Positions 18,901 through 27,700 of a stretch of DNA of 64,000 nt are shown here, in pieces; within the stretch, counting starts at the first letter, position 1, and every line of letters begins with the position of its first letter. A program made the translations under genes and the position numbers. The DNA is taken from positions 1 through 64,000 of the forward strand of contig NZ_HG424493.1 of the NCBI RefSeq assembly GCF_000336385.2. Reading direction: 5' to 3'. Source of the DNA: Lysobacter antibioticus HS124 (GTDB taxonomy: Bacteria; Pseudomonadota; Gammaproteobacteria; Xanthomonadales; Xanthomonadaceae). The notes beneath the pieces are model-generated. The model ran no database searches. It saw only the letters and a program-made list of their open reading frames with translations, and was not told the origin of the DNA.

Positions 18901-19229
18901 TGGATCTGTTCGCGTACACGCGCGATCGCGATCATGCGCTGGTGATCGGCGCCGGCGTGCCCGGGCCCTGGCTGGCGGGCGAGGGCGTGTCGGTCGAGGG
19001 GTTGCGCACGCCTTACGGCGCGCTGGGCTATCGACTGCGCCGCGACGGCAAGCAACTGCGGCTGAGTCTGGCGTCCGGGCTCGACCTGCCGCCAGGCGGG
19101 GCGGTGCTGAAGTGGCCGTATGCCGACGCGCCGGGAGCGACCAGGGTGAATGGAAAGGCCGCAACGTGGAACGGCGACGAATTGAAGCTGGAGCGTGCGC
19201 CGGCGGAGGTGGTGGTCGAGGTGCGTTGA
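15987..19229 (+). CDS. Multidomain secreted glycosidase-like protein (discoidin + (alpha/alpha)6 barrel)
   Basis: A 1080-residue protein with a signal peptide ending near SPLPVFAQA. Residues about 30-195 resemble a beta-sandwich carbohydrate-binding module (LLDGFESAAPWTVVASNQVS). Residues about 205-335 form an F5/8-type (discoidin) domain. The C-terminal 600 residues form an (alpha/alpha)6-type catalytic region, with SYARAWVRDGAMIGEGLLRM, DPVPENDSHGELIF, PMHSYWDNFWALRGYKDAVD and GDFDATSTTIALAPGG. The WVRDG Asp and the ENDSHGE Glu are plausible catalytic residues by analogy to GH15/GH37-like folds, but I cannot assign a CAZy family. It is 71 bp after the permeases, so probably in the same operon, and it may trim oligosaccharides in the periplasm. 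Confidence 0.8.
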   Translation: MAKPCSAAAAARPAAVRPLRIGAAALLIAMCSPLPVFAQAASRLLDGFESAAPWTVVASNQVSASLRPVEGAEGRGLCLDYDFNGVSGYAGLQRELPLEYPDNYRFDVRLRGDSPDNDLQFKLVDASGDNVWWVNKPRYAYPRSWTPVTYKRRHIGRAWGPAPDPLLRRSAKLEFTVYNSVGGKGSVCFDELRFQALPKDDGAPLTGAVSATSSAAGSRAAFAADGDPATAWRAGFQPAPHPALTLDLGRVREFGGLALQWAADGFASDYRIELSDDGKRWREAYAVTAGNGGTDLLPLPESEARYLRLRPLRGSGPGFGLAEMSVQPLAFAATPNDYVRQWAQRAPRGDYPRGFIGEQPYWTLFGTDGGAVQSLIGEDGAIEPNKGGFSVEPFLLTDRGAGVSAHGRLLTWADAQIGQNLQDGYLPIPGVSWQADGLRLDIVAFAPETGAPGEDQRIVARYRLRNDGAQARDATLALALRPLQVNPPTQFLSTTGGVGAIGTIQLDLAAGRVSADGRPALQSLSPVAAGFATALHSGEAVERLRSPAPWPDQDRVDDPTGLASAVLLYPMRLAPGETREVAVELPRRGDGFWPQRDPALAEQWQQRTAALWREKLDKVRLRVPKAGQHVVDTLRTGLAHMLISRVGPRLQPGTRSYARAWVRDGAMIGEGLLRMGREDVAEEFLRWYAPYQFDNGKVPCCVDDRGSDPVPENDSHGELIFTVAEVYRYTRDRALLEAMWPHVAGAVRYMDELRLSERTEANRARNPAFYGMMPASISHEGYSAKPMHSYWDNFWALRGYKDAVDIARWLGKDEQARAFAASRDEFRADLYRSLETAAQAHRIDYLPGAAELGDFDATSTTIALAPGGEQGLLPERLLRNTFERYWKEFVERRDGRRQWKDYTPYELRTIGSFVRLGWRERAHEALAFFFKDQQPRAWNQWAEVVSRTPRTPFFVGDLPHAWVESDYVRSALDLFAYTRDRDHALVIGAGVPGPWLAGEGVSVEGLRTPYGALGYRLRRDGKQLRLSLASGLDLPPGGAVLKWPYADAPGATRVNGKAATWNGDELKLERAPAEVVVEVR

Positions 19230-19455
19230 GGCGTACGCGCGGTTCCGGCGATAGGTGAGGGCGTCTCAGGGGCCGCACGCGATTTCCGGTTGCGAGGCCA
19301 CCAGACCGCCACGTTGTTGCCTGCAGGTGCGCGGTCGCGGTTCGCGCCGCTCCTATCCCTTGCGGCGGTGTTCGGTGTCGATCATTGGCGACGGCATCGG
19401 GCTCTGCGCGTTCCTTGTCGCGCCTCACGCCGCTCCTGCAGGAGGGCGGCGGCGC
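19230..19455. repeat. Convergent intergenic region with two REP-like copies
   Basis: The space between the convergent glycosidase and pgl genes contains two same-orientation copies of the REP-like palindrome: 19331-19356 (GCGGTCGCGGTTCGCGCCGC core) and a partial copy at about 19424-19441 (CTCACGCCGCTCCTGCAG). The family recurs at 24449, 46114, 56671 and 56800. No coding sequence is seen. Confidence 0.6.
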
Positions 19456-20202
19456 TCAGGGGGACCAATGCACGTCGAGCGGATTCGGGCCTTGCAGGCC
19501 GATCAGCACCGGCCAGCGTTGCACGTCGCCGCTGGCCAGTGCGTGCAGGAAGGCGTCTCGCTTGCTCTCGCCCTGGATCAGCAGGAACCGCGCCTGCGCC
19601 TGGGCCAGGCCGCGCGGGGTCAAGCTGATGCGGCGGCGCCAGTCGCGGGCGCCGGGGCAGCCTTCGGCATCGACCGCGACATAGGCCTGGCGCGAGGCCA
19701 GGGCGCGCTCGAGGCCGAGCATATCGGGAAACAATGAGGCGGTGTGGCCGTCCTCGCCCATCCCCAGCACCACCGCGCCGGCCGGTTGCAGCGCGTGCGC
19801 ATTGGCGGCGGCGACCGCTTCTTCGATGCGCTGTCCGGGCCGGGTCAGTGACTCGAAACGCGCGGCGGCGGCGTTGTCGCGCAGCAGGTGCTGGCGCACC
19901 AGCCAGGCGTTGCTGTCCGGATCGCCGGGTTGCAGCCAGCGTTCGTCCACCAGGGCCACGTCGACACGCGCCCAATCCAGCGGCGCGCGCGCCAGGGCGC
20001 GGTAGACCGGCGCCGGCGTGGTGCCGCCGGACAGCAGCAACCGTGCGCGCGGCCGCCGTTGCAGCTCGCGCCGCAGCTCGGCGGCGATCGCCACCGCGCA
20101 GGCCCAGGTCCAGTGATCGACGCTGCGGTGCTCGTGCCAACGATACGGCGCGGCCACGGTCTGGGCCGGGTCGTGCGGGACGGGCTGGGTGTCCTCGAGC
20201 AT
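19456..20202 (-). CDS. pgl: 6-phosphogluconolactonase
   Basis: A 248-residue DevB/SOL-type 6-phosphogluconolactonase hydrolysing 6-phosphogluconolactone, the second step from glucose 6-phosphate. Family motifs are LLLSGGTTPAPVYRALA, VDVALVDERWLQPGDPDSNA, the hallmark VLGMGEDGHTASLFPD, and RISLTPRGLAQAQARFLLIQ. It lies 211 bp downstream of glk on the same strand. Its product would enter the Entner-Doudoroff or pentose phosphate pathway; edd and eda are not in this window. Confidence 0.95.
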   Translation of the reverse strand: MLEDTQPVPHDPAQTVAAPYRWHEHRSVDHWTWACAVAIAAELRRELQRRPRARLLLSGGTTPAPVYRALARAPLDWARVDVALVDERWLQPGDPDSNAWLVRQHLLRDNAAAARFESLTRPGQRIEEAVAAANAHALQPAGAVVLGMGEDGHTASLFPDMLGLERALASRQAYVAVDAEGCPGARDWRRRISLTPRGLAQAQARFLLIQGESKRDAFLHALASGDVQRWPVLIGLQGPNPLDVHWSP

Positions 20203-20413
20203 GGGCGGATCTTCGCACGGCGTTCTTTAAAACGGCGTTTGCGCGAGGGCGCCGGCCAGCGGTCCGGGCGGGCCGCACGAACGTCCGCACCGTCGCCGCC
20301 GGAACCGGAAGCGCGCCGTCGTCGCAGTCGCGGCCGCCGCGGCTGGACGGTCCGGCGTGGAGACGAGCGGCCGGGCGGTCAGCCGCGGCCGTTGGGGACC
20401 TCGCCGCTCGCCG

Positions 20414-21403
20414 TTACACCGCCGGCGCCGGTGCGCGTTGCGCCGCCAGTGCTGCGGCGCCGAGCAGACCCGGCTGCGGATGGGTCACCGCCAGGGTCGG
20501 GATCCGCGCCATGGTCGGCGAGAACCGGCCCTTGTGTTCGAAGCGTTGGCGGAAGCCGGAGTGGGCCAGCCACGGCATCAGCTTGGGCACCAGGCCGCCG
20601 GGCAGGAACACGCCGTCCCAGGCGCCCAGGGTCAGCACCAGGTCGCCGGCGGCGGCGCCGAACACCGCGCAGAACAGATCGATCGCGCGCAGGCAGCGTT
20701 CGTCGCCTTCGCGCGCCATCGCGGTGATGTCGGCCGGCTGCAGCGGGCCGGGATCTTCGCCGGCGATCTGGCTCAGCGAGCGATGCAGGTTGACCAGGCC
20801 GCTGCCGCTGATCAGGCGTTCGTTGGAGACCCGGCCGAATTCGCCCGACAGGCGTTGCAGCACTTCGATCTCTTCCGGCGTGCCGGGAGCGAAGCTGACA
20901 TGGCCGCCTTCGGTCTGCAGCGGGTAGTAGCGGCCGTCGCGGCGCAGCAGGCCGCCGACGCCGAGGCCGGTGCCCGGGCCGATGATGGCGTAGGTGCGGT
21001 CGCGGTCGTCGTCCCAGCCGTTCCAGCGCGCGCCGCCGATCGGCACCACGTCGGTGGGTTGCAGCAGCGACACCGCCATCGCCTGCGCGGTGAAATCGTT
21101 GACCAGGTCGATCCGGCTCAGGCCCAGGGCCTGGCGGGTGCGCTCGGCGGAAATCACCCAAGGGTGGTTGGTGATCCGCGCCTCGTCGCCGTCGACCCGG
21201 CCGGCGACCGCGAACACGCCGTGGCTCGGCGTCGCGCCGGTGCGGTCGAGGTAGTGGCGCGCCGCATCGGCCAGCGAGGGAAAGTCGGCGACGGCGAAGA
21301 TCTGCACGCTGTCCGCGCACAACTGCGGGCGTGCGCCGTCGGTCGTCGACAGGGCGAAGCGGGCGTTGGTGCCGCCGATGTCCGCGAGCAGGGCGCCGCT
21401 CAT
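20414..21403 (-). CDS. glk: Glucokinase
   Basis: A 329-residue proteobacterial-type glucokinase (PF02685) that phosphorylates glucose with ATP. Visible motifs are LLADIGGTNARFALST (phosphate loop), HGVFAVAGRVDGDEARITNH, the substrate segment IDLVNDFTAQAMAVS, AIIGPGTGLGVGGL and FLPGGLVPKLMPWLAHSGFR. ATG 21403 overlaps the zwf stop in ATGA, showing translational coupling. With zwf and pgl it channels glucose released from imported oligosaccharides to 6-phosphogluconate. Confidence 0.95.
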   Translation of the reverse strand: MSGALLADIGGTNARFALSTTDGARPQLCADSVQIFAVADFPSLADAARHYLDRTGATPSHGVFAVAGRVDGDEARITNHPWVISAERTRQALGLSRIDLVNDFTAQAMAVSLLQPTDVVPIGGARWNGWDDDRDRTYAIIGPGTGLGVGGLLRRDGRYYPLQTEGGHVSFAPGTPEEIEVLQRLSGEFGRVSNERLISGSGLVNLHRSLSQIAGEDPGPLQPADITAMAREGDERCLRAIDLFCAVFGAAAGDLVLTLGAWDGVFLPGGLVPKLMPWLAHSGFRQRFEHKGRFSPTMARIPTLAVTHPQPGLLGAAALAAQRAPAPAV

Positions 21404-22821
21404 GCGCGACCTCCGCGCTGACCGTTGACCGGGGGCAGGAAGGCCTCGGCTTCGGCCGGGCCCCAGGACCCGGCGGGGTACTCCAGCACCGGCTGGCGGT
21501 TGCGGCTCCAGGCCTGTTCGATGCTGTCGATCCACTGCCAGGCCGCTTCGATTTCGTCGTCGCGTACGAACAGGGTCTGGTTGCCGCGCAGCGCGTCCAC
21601 CAGCAGGCGTTCGTAGGCGATGCGCCGCTGCGGCGAGGTCGACATCGACAGGTCCAGCGACATCGGCCGCAGTTCCAGCGCGCCCCATTCCGGCGCGGCC
21701 AGGCTGCCCATCAGGCCCAACTCGATGGTCTCGTCCGGCTGCAGGCGCATGCGCAGGTGGTTGGGGCGCTCGCGGCCGCGCTTGGGGCGGTCGAACAGCC
21801 AGTGCGCGACCGGGCGGAACGACACCACCACCTCGGTCGCGCGCTCGGCCAGGCGCTTGCCGGTGACCAGCCGGAACGGCACCCCGGCCCAGCGCCAGTT
21901 GTCGATCCAGGTCTGCACTGCGACGAAGGTCTCCACCGGTTCGTCATGGACGAAGCCCTTGACCGCGCGGCCTTCGACCACGCCGGCGCCGTAGCGGCCG
22001 CGCACGGTGTGCTGGGCCACGTCGGCTTCGCTCATCGGCCGCAGCGCGCGCAGCACCTTGCGCTTCTCGTCGCGGATGCTGTCGGCGTCCAGCGCCGAGG
22101 GCGGTTCCATCGCGATCAGCGCCAGCAACTGCAGCATGTGGTTCTGGACCATGTCGCGCAGCGCACCGTAATGGGCGTAGTAGCCCTCGCGGCCGTCGAC
22201 GCCGGCGGTCTCGCCGACCAGGATGTCGACCGACTCGATCCAGCGGTGCTGCCACACCGCCTCCAGCAAGGTGTTGCCGAAGCGCAGGGCGAGCAGATTC
22301 TGCACCGCCGCCTTGCCCAGGTAGTGGTCGATGCGGAAGATCCGCGACTCGTCCAGGCATGCCTTGAGCGCGGCGTTGATCGCGCGCGCCGAGGCCAGGT
22401 CGCGGCCGATCGGCTTTTCCAGCACCAGCCGCGATTCGCCGTCGAGCAGGCCGGCGGCCTTCAGCCCCTGTGCGCAAGGCACGAACAGGTCCGGCGGCGT
22501 GGCCAAATAGCTGACGCTGGGGCGGTCGGCGTAGGCCGACAGCGCCTGCGCGATCGCCGCTTCGTCGCGCAGGTCGACCGAGACGTAGGCGATCCGCGCC
22601 AGCAGGTCCTCGACCACGCCGGCGTCGTCGGCGACCTCGGCCGCCATGCGGTCGCGCAGCCAGGCGCGGAATTCGTCGTCGCTCAGTTCCTGGCGGCCGA
22701 CCGCGACGATGCGGAACGTCGTCGGCAGCAGCCGGTCGCGCCACAGATGGATCAGGGACGGAAACAGATAACGCTGGGAGAGATCGCCGGTGGCGCCGAA
22801 CAACAGCAGGGTGTCGTGCAT
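21400..22821 (-). CDS. zwf: Glucose-6-phosphate 1-dehydrogenase
   Basis: A 473-residue G6PDH oxidising glucose 6-phosphate with NAD(P)+. It has the dinucleotide loop LLLFGATGDLSQRYLFPSL, VLEKPIGRDLASARAI and the active-site motif RIDHYLGK. The usual Glu after RIDHYLGK is replaced by Ala (GKAAVQN instead of GKETVQN), which is a departure from the canonical signature. ATG 22821 gives the standard N-terminus MHDTLLLFGATG; upstream in-frame codons are low complexity. It is the first gene of zwf-glk-pgl. Confidence 0.94.
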   Translation of the reverse strand: MHDTLLLFGATGDLSQRYLFPSLIHLWRDRLLPTTFRIVAVGRQELSDDEFRAWLRDRMAAEVADDAGVVEDLLARIAYVSVDLRDEAAIAQALSAYADRPSVSYLATPPDLFVPCAQGLKAAGLLDGESRLVLEKPIGRDLASARAINAALKACLDESRIFRIDHYLGKAAVQNLLALRFGNTLLEAVWQHRWIESVDILVGETAGVDGREGYYAHYGALRDMVQNHMLQLLALIAMEPPSALDADSIRDEKRKVLRALRPMSEADVAQHTVRGRYGAGVVEGRAVKGFVHDEPVETFVAVQTWIDNWRWAGVPFRLVTGKRLAERATEVVVSFRPVAHWLFDRPKRGRERPNHLRMRLQPDETIELGLMGSLAAPEWGALELRPMSLDLSMSTSPQRRIAYERLLVDALRGNQTLFVRDDEIEAAWQWIDSIEQAWSRNRQPVLEYPAGSWGPAEAEAFLPPVNGQRGGRA

Positions 22822-23306
22822 GGAACGCGCGGACCAAAGGGGGAAGGGGGAACTCGAAGGATCGCGGTGCGCCTTGCGAGGTGCCGCAGGCGCGGGCGCC
22901 GGGACGGGGTCAAGCATATCGCCGCCGGGGCGTCGCGCGACATAGCGGCCGATCGCTGCCGCGCGTCGCGCGCCGGGCGCGGCGACGGCGCATTCTTGTC
23001 GGCACATCTCGGCGGCGTTCCGCATCGTCGCCGACGATCGCGGCGTGGGAGGCGGGCAGCGCCATGGCGTGGCGGGCTCGGGCCATGCGGAGGGGCCACG
23101 AGCATCGGCGACGGCATGAAGCGGCGAGCGGGTTCACGCGCGACCCTGCGTGCGGGTACGGTGGGCGCGGCGGCGGCGAGGGGCGGACATGGAGCGCTCC
23201 CAGGATCGCGGCACGCCGTCGGGGCGTGCATGAAAACGGTTACATGGCAGAATAGCCCAGGGCGGCGCCGATTGCACCGCCGCGTTCGTCTTCGTCGGGA
23301 GAGTTC
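22822..23306. other. Divergent intergenic region zwf / ugpC-type ATPase
   Basis: No gene is supported in these 485 bases. The only clear element is LacI-type operator site 3 at 23231-23244, 63 nt before the ATPase start. A 124-codon plus-strand reading frame (22881-23255) is Arg/Ala-rich and looks like GC-bias noise. Confidence 0.6.
23231..23244. promoter_or_regulatory. LacI-type operator, site 3 (ABC ATPase promoter)
   Basis: TGAAAACGGTTACA differs from operator site 1 by one base (T to G) and lies 63 nt upstream of the ATPase gene. It is about 16 kb from the regulator gene and links the ATPase to the importer operon. Confidence 0.75.
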
Positions 23307-24410
23307 ATGGCCAAGGTCACCCTGGATCGTCTGCGCAAGGTTTATCCGAACGGTTATGTCGGCGTGGCCGATGCCAGCTTCCAGATCGAAGACGGCGAAC
23401 TGCTGGTGCTGGTCGGGCCGTCCGGCTGCGGCAAGTCGACCCTGCTGCGCATGGTCGCCGGCCTGGAGACGATCAGCGAAGGCGAACTGCGCATCGGCGA
23501 GCGTCGGGTCAACGAGGTGGCGCCGAAGGACCGCGACATCGCCATGGTGTTCCAGAGCTATGCGCTGTACCCGCACATGAGCGTGGCCGAGAACCTCGGC
23601 TTCGGCCTCAAGCTGCGCGGCGCGGGCAAGGCCGAGATCGCCGAGCGGGTCGGCGCGGCGGCGGCGATGCTGGAACTGGAGCCGCTGCTGCAACGCAAGC
23701 CCGCGGCCCTGTCGGGCGGCCAGCGCCAGCGCGTCGCTCTGGGCCGGGCGCTGGTGCGGCAACCGCAGGTGTTCCTGCTCGACGAGCCGCTGTCCAATCT
23801 GGATGCCAAGCTGCGCATGGGCATGCGGGTGGAGATCGCGCGCCTGCATCGCCAGCTCGGCACGACCATGATCTACGTCACTCACGATCAGATCGAGGCC
23901 ATGACCCTGGGCCATCGCATCGTGGTGATGAAGCAGGGCCACATCCAGCAGATCGACACGCCGATGGCGCTGTACGAGCGGCCGGTGAATCTGTTCGTGG
24001 CCACCTTCCTCGGCAGCCCGAAGATGAACACCTTGTCCGGTCGCGTCGACGAGCGCGGCGACGGCTTGGTGTCGAGGGTCGCCGAGGGCATCGAGCTGCC
24101 CTTGCCTGCGTCCGGTGCCTTGGCCGATACCCTGCGCGGCTATGTCGGCCGCGAACTGATCGTCGGCCTGCGCCCCGAGCACCTGCGCCCGGCCGCGCCC
24201 GGCGCCGCCACCCTGGCGACCCGGGTCGAAGTGGTCGAACCGGTCGGCAACGAAGCCTTCCTCAACCTGCGCTGCGGGCGCGACGAGATCGTCGTGCGCC
24301 TGCCGCCCTACGATCTGCCCAAGGTCGGCGACGAATTGCATCTTGCCTACGAGGCCGAGCGCATGCACTTCTTCGACCCGGTCAGCGAGTTGGCTTTGGG
24401 GCGGGGGTAG
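23307..24410 (+). CDS. ugpC: ABC sugar transporter ATP-binding protein (UgpC/MalK/MsmK type)
   Basis: A 367-residue ATPase that powers CUT1 sugar importers. It contains Walker A GPSGCGKST (about residues 38-46), Q-loop VFQSYALYPHMSVAENL, signature LSGGQRQRVALGRAL, Walker B VFLLDEPLSNLDAKL, the switch THDQIEAMTLGHRIVVM, and a C-terminal regulatory TOBE region (VGLRPEHLRPAAPG). It stands alone on the plus strand, separated from the binding protein and permease genes by the divergent zwf-glk-pgl operon. Its own LacI operator and the missing ATPase in the importer operon argue that they work together; UgpC-type ATPases can also serve several importers. Confidence 0.93.
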   Translation: MAKVTLDRLRKVYPNGYVGVADASFQIEDGELLVLVGPSGCGKSTLLRMVAGLETISEGELRIGERRVNEVAPKDRDIAMVFQSYALYPHMSVAENLGFGLKLRGAGKAEIAERVGAAAAMLELEPLLQRKPAALSGGQRQRVALGRALVRQPQVFLLDEPLSNLDAKLRMGMRVEIARLHRQLGTTMIYVTHDQIEAMTLGHRIVVMKQGHIQQIDTPMALYERPVNLFVATFLGSPKMNTLSGRVDERGDGLVSRVAEGIELPLPASGALADTLRGYVGRELIVGLRPEHLRPAAPGAATLATRVEVVEPVGNEAFLNLRCGRDEIVVRLPPYDLPKVGDELHLAYEAERMHFFDPVSELALGRG

Positions 24411-24415
24411 GGAGT

Positions 24416-24443
24416 GGGGATTGGGGATTGGGGATTGGGGATT
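24416..24443. repeat. Tandem GGGGATT heptamer repeat
   Basis: Four exact head-to-tail copies of GGGGATT follow 5 nt after the ATPase stop codon. The same heptamer, in the other orientation, is repeated at 58266-58299. Such low-complexity heptamers are scattered in Xanthomonadaceae intergenic regions. Confidence 0.85.
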
Positions 24444-24448
24444 GGGGG

Positions 24449-24620
24449 CGGCGCGAGCCGCGACCGCGAAATGCCTTAGGCCGCCGCTGCATCCCGGGCC
24501 CGCGTTGCGCCTCGCTCTTGCAGGAGCGGCCTGCCGCAGGAATCGGCTCCGGTCATAAGCCGCGATCGTGGGTTTGCATGCCGCCGCGCTCCGTTCGCTG
24601 CGCGGTCGCGGCTCGCGCCG
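24449..24620. repeat. Inverted REP pair (REPIN-like element)
   Basis: A 20-bp sequence at 24449-24468 (CGGCGCGAGCCGCGACCGCG) has an exact inverted copy at 24601-24620. The two enclose 132 bp that contain a further degenerate copy near 24521. Each arm is itself palindromic (CGGC...GCCG). Paired inverted REP sequences of this kind behave as mobile units driven by RAYT transposases; none is encoded in this window. The rest of 24411-24739 holds no gene. Confidence 0.7.
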
Positions 24621-24739
24621 CTCCCGTCCCCCTGCGGCGGCCGGACGCCCGGAAGGCGGCCCGCGCCGTGCCCGCAGGAGAGGGGAGACGGGCACGACGC
24701 AGGCCGCGAAACTGACTCGATTCGCGTCGGAACCGACGC

Positions 24740-27700
24740 TCAGTAGAACCCCTTGCGCACGCTCAGCCCGACGATGCGCGGGTCCAGGGTGAACACGTTG
24801 GTGGTCAGGCCGCTGTCGTCGCTGTTGACGAAGGCGTCGGTGATCGGGGTCTTGTCGAAGGCGTTCTTGACGTACAACTGCACGCTCAGGTCCGACTGCG
24901 GCCGGTTCAGGGTCAACGAGAAATTGGCGTTGCTCCACGAGCGCAGGCGGTCGTTGACCGTGTTGTAGACCCGGGCATAGCTCTTGCTCTGGCGGTAGTA
25001 GTCGCCGCGCAGGGTGAGGTCCCAGTGCTCGCCGAGCAGGAAGGTGTACTGCGCGCCGAGGTTGAAGGTCAGCCGCGGCGCGTTCGGCAGCTCGTTGCCG
25101 CCGAGATCGGCGTAGAAGCCCTGGCCGCCGTTGGGGCCGTCGGTGCGCGGGTCGTAGCTGAAACCCAGCAAGGACTCGTAGAACCCGCCCGGCAGCAGAT
25201 CGCCGCCGAGGAAGAACCGGGGGCTGCAGAAGTTGTTGAGGATGGTCGGGGCGATGTTGTAATCGCCGGCCACGGCCAGGATGCGCTCGACATAGTCCTT
25301 GGGCGCGACGCAGTTGGACGCCTGCTGCAGCCAAGGCCGCACCACCACCCAGTCCGGATTGCCCTGGGTACGGTCCATCACGTCGATCGAGCGTTCGCCG
25401 TCGGCGATGCGGGTCTTGAGCCAGCCCAGGTTGGCGTCCAGGCGCAGCCGTTCGGTCGGCTTCCAGGCCAGCTCCAGCTCCAGGCCGTAGGACGTCGCGT
25501 CGAAATTCTCGTTGAACGCGCTGCGGTCGACGATCTGCGAGACCTGATAGTCGCGGTAGTCGTAATAGAACGCCGACGCGTTGAACTGCAGTTTGCCGCC
25601 GGCGAAGCTGTTCTTGGTGCCGATCTCGAAGGCGTTCACGTACTCCGGTGCGAAGGTCGTGTCGCGGGCAATGAAGCCGAGGAATTCCGGATCGGCGCCG
25701 ATGCCCGGCGAATTCGTCCCGCCGGCCTTGTAGCCGCGCGCCAGCGAGGCATAGACCAGGGTGTCGTCGGTGAAAGCCAGGTCCGGCTTCCAGTCCAGCA
25801 CCAGCCGGCCGGTGAACTTGCCCCAGCTCTGGCGCACATCGGGCAGGGCCGGGTAGCCGCTGTTGACCAGGCCGCCGCCGCGCAGCCCCGGCGCCAGCAG
25901 CAGTTGGCTCGGCACCGGCGTGGTGATTTTGGTGTCGTCGGTGTAGCGCAGGCCGGCGGTCAGCTTGACCGTGTCCGACAGCTGCCAATAGCCCTCGCCG
26001 AACACCGCCCAGGAACGGGTGCGGGCGATGTTGCGGCTGCGGAAGTAGTTGTGGCCCTGGCCGTCGATGCGGTCGATCGGGTTGGGGTCGATGTACACGC
26101 ACTGCAGGTAGAACGGCAGGCTCGGGTCGAGGTTCTGCGGGCAGTCCATCGGCGGATAGCCGGCGATGCCGCGCAGCGCGTCCTGGTTGTAGAAGCCCTG
26201 GGCGAGCAGGGAGAAGATGTTGTTGAAGACGTAGTAGTCCTCGTCGATCTCGAAATCCAGGTAGTTGGCGCCGACGTTGAAGTTGAAGCGACCGTCGAAA
26301 TCCGACTGCAGGCGCAGTTCCTGCGACCACTGCTTGCTGCGCGCACGGCTGAGATCGACCGCCAGGTAGCCGCTCGAGGGGCCGAGTTGCGGGTCGGTAT
26401 AGACCCCGCCCGGCGTCAGCGCGAACGCGGGATTGCCCTCGTCGTCGACCGCGTCGCCGGAGTCGCTGAAGATCGGCACCGAGGCGAAGCGGCCGTAGTC
26501 CTGGGTCGAGTAATAGTCGTCCTTGGAGTACGCGCTTTGCGAGACCAGGCTCAGGCCGTTGCCGAGGTCGAAGTCGAAATTGAGCTGCACCACGTCGTTC
26601 TCGGCCTTGAAGCGCGGGTCGTAGGTGGTCGCGATCTCGCGCAGGTCGCGCGACTGGCGGACGTCGCCGAACGGGTCGATCGGCGCGGTCACGCCGCCGC
26701 GCAAGGCGTAGACGAAGTCGCTGAAGTCCGGCAGCCAGCCGAGCTTGACGAAACCCGGCGCGACCAGCATCTGCGGCAGGCTGGCGCCGTTGGGCGTGCC
26801 GAAAGCGCCCTCGTCGTAGAGCGAGCCGGGCAGGCAGGCCTGGCTGAGGTATTCGCGATAGAACGGCGCATCGGTCGCGGTCGCGCCGACCCGTTCCGGG
26901 CCGGGGTCGCGATGGCACAGCTGCTTGCCGGTGCGCGAGCGCCGGTCGTCCTCTTCGAAATGCTCCCAGACCAGGCTGGCGCGTACGCGCTCGTTCGGCG
27001 TCCACAGCGCCGAGCCGCGCGCCGACCACAGGTCGCGGTCGTTGACGTCGCGACGGGTGACGGTGTTGTAGTCGTAGCCGTCGCGACGGGTCCAGGCGCC
27101 GGCCAGGCGGAACGCCAGCGTATCGCCGGCCGGCAGGTTGACCATGCCGGCGACGCGGCGGCTGTCGTAGTTGCCGATCTCGCCCTTGAGATTGGCCTCG
27201 ACACCGTCGAGGCTGGGCAGGCTGGGAATCATGTTGACCACGCCGCCGGTGGCGTTGCGGCCGTACAAGGTGCCCTGCGGGCCGCGCAGCACTTCGATCC
27301 GGTCGACGTCGAAATACTCCTGCTCGAACAGTCGATTGCGGATCAGCGGCGTGCTGTTGAAACTCACCGCCACACCGGGGTCGGTGGTCACCGACAAGGC
27401 CTTGGTGCCGACGCCGCGGATGGAGAAGTTGTAGCTGGCGAAGTTGCTCTTGGAGAACGTCACGTTCGGAGTCGCCCGCAACAGCTCGGCGCCGCCTTCG
27501 ATCTTGAGCTCGTCCAGCGATTGGGCGCTGAACACCGACAAGGCGATCGGCACGTCCTGGATGCGTTCGGCGCGTTTCTGCGCGGTGACGATGACCGCGT
27601 CCAGGGTGGTGGCGTCGGCGCTCGCGGTTTGGCCGGGCGGCGCCGCCTCCGGCGCGGGCGCGGCGCCCTGCTGGGCGGCGGCCTGCATCGCCAGGCCGGA

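Noticed and set aside
22881-23255. 124-codon plus-strand frame between zwf and the ABC ATPase gene
   Set aside because: It is Arg/Ala-rich without motifs and overlaps the operator site upstream of the ATPase gene.
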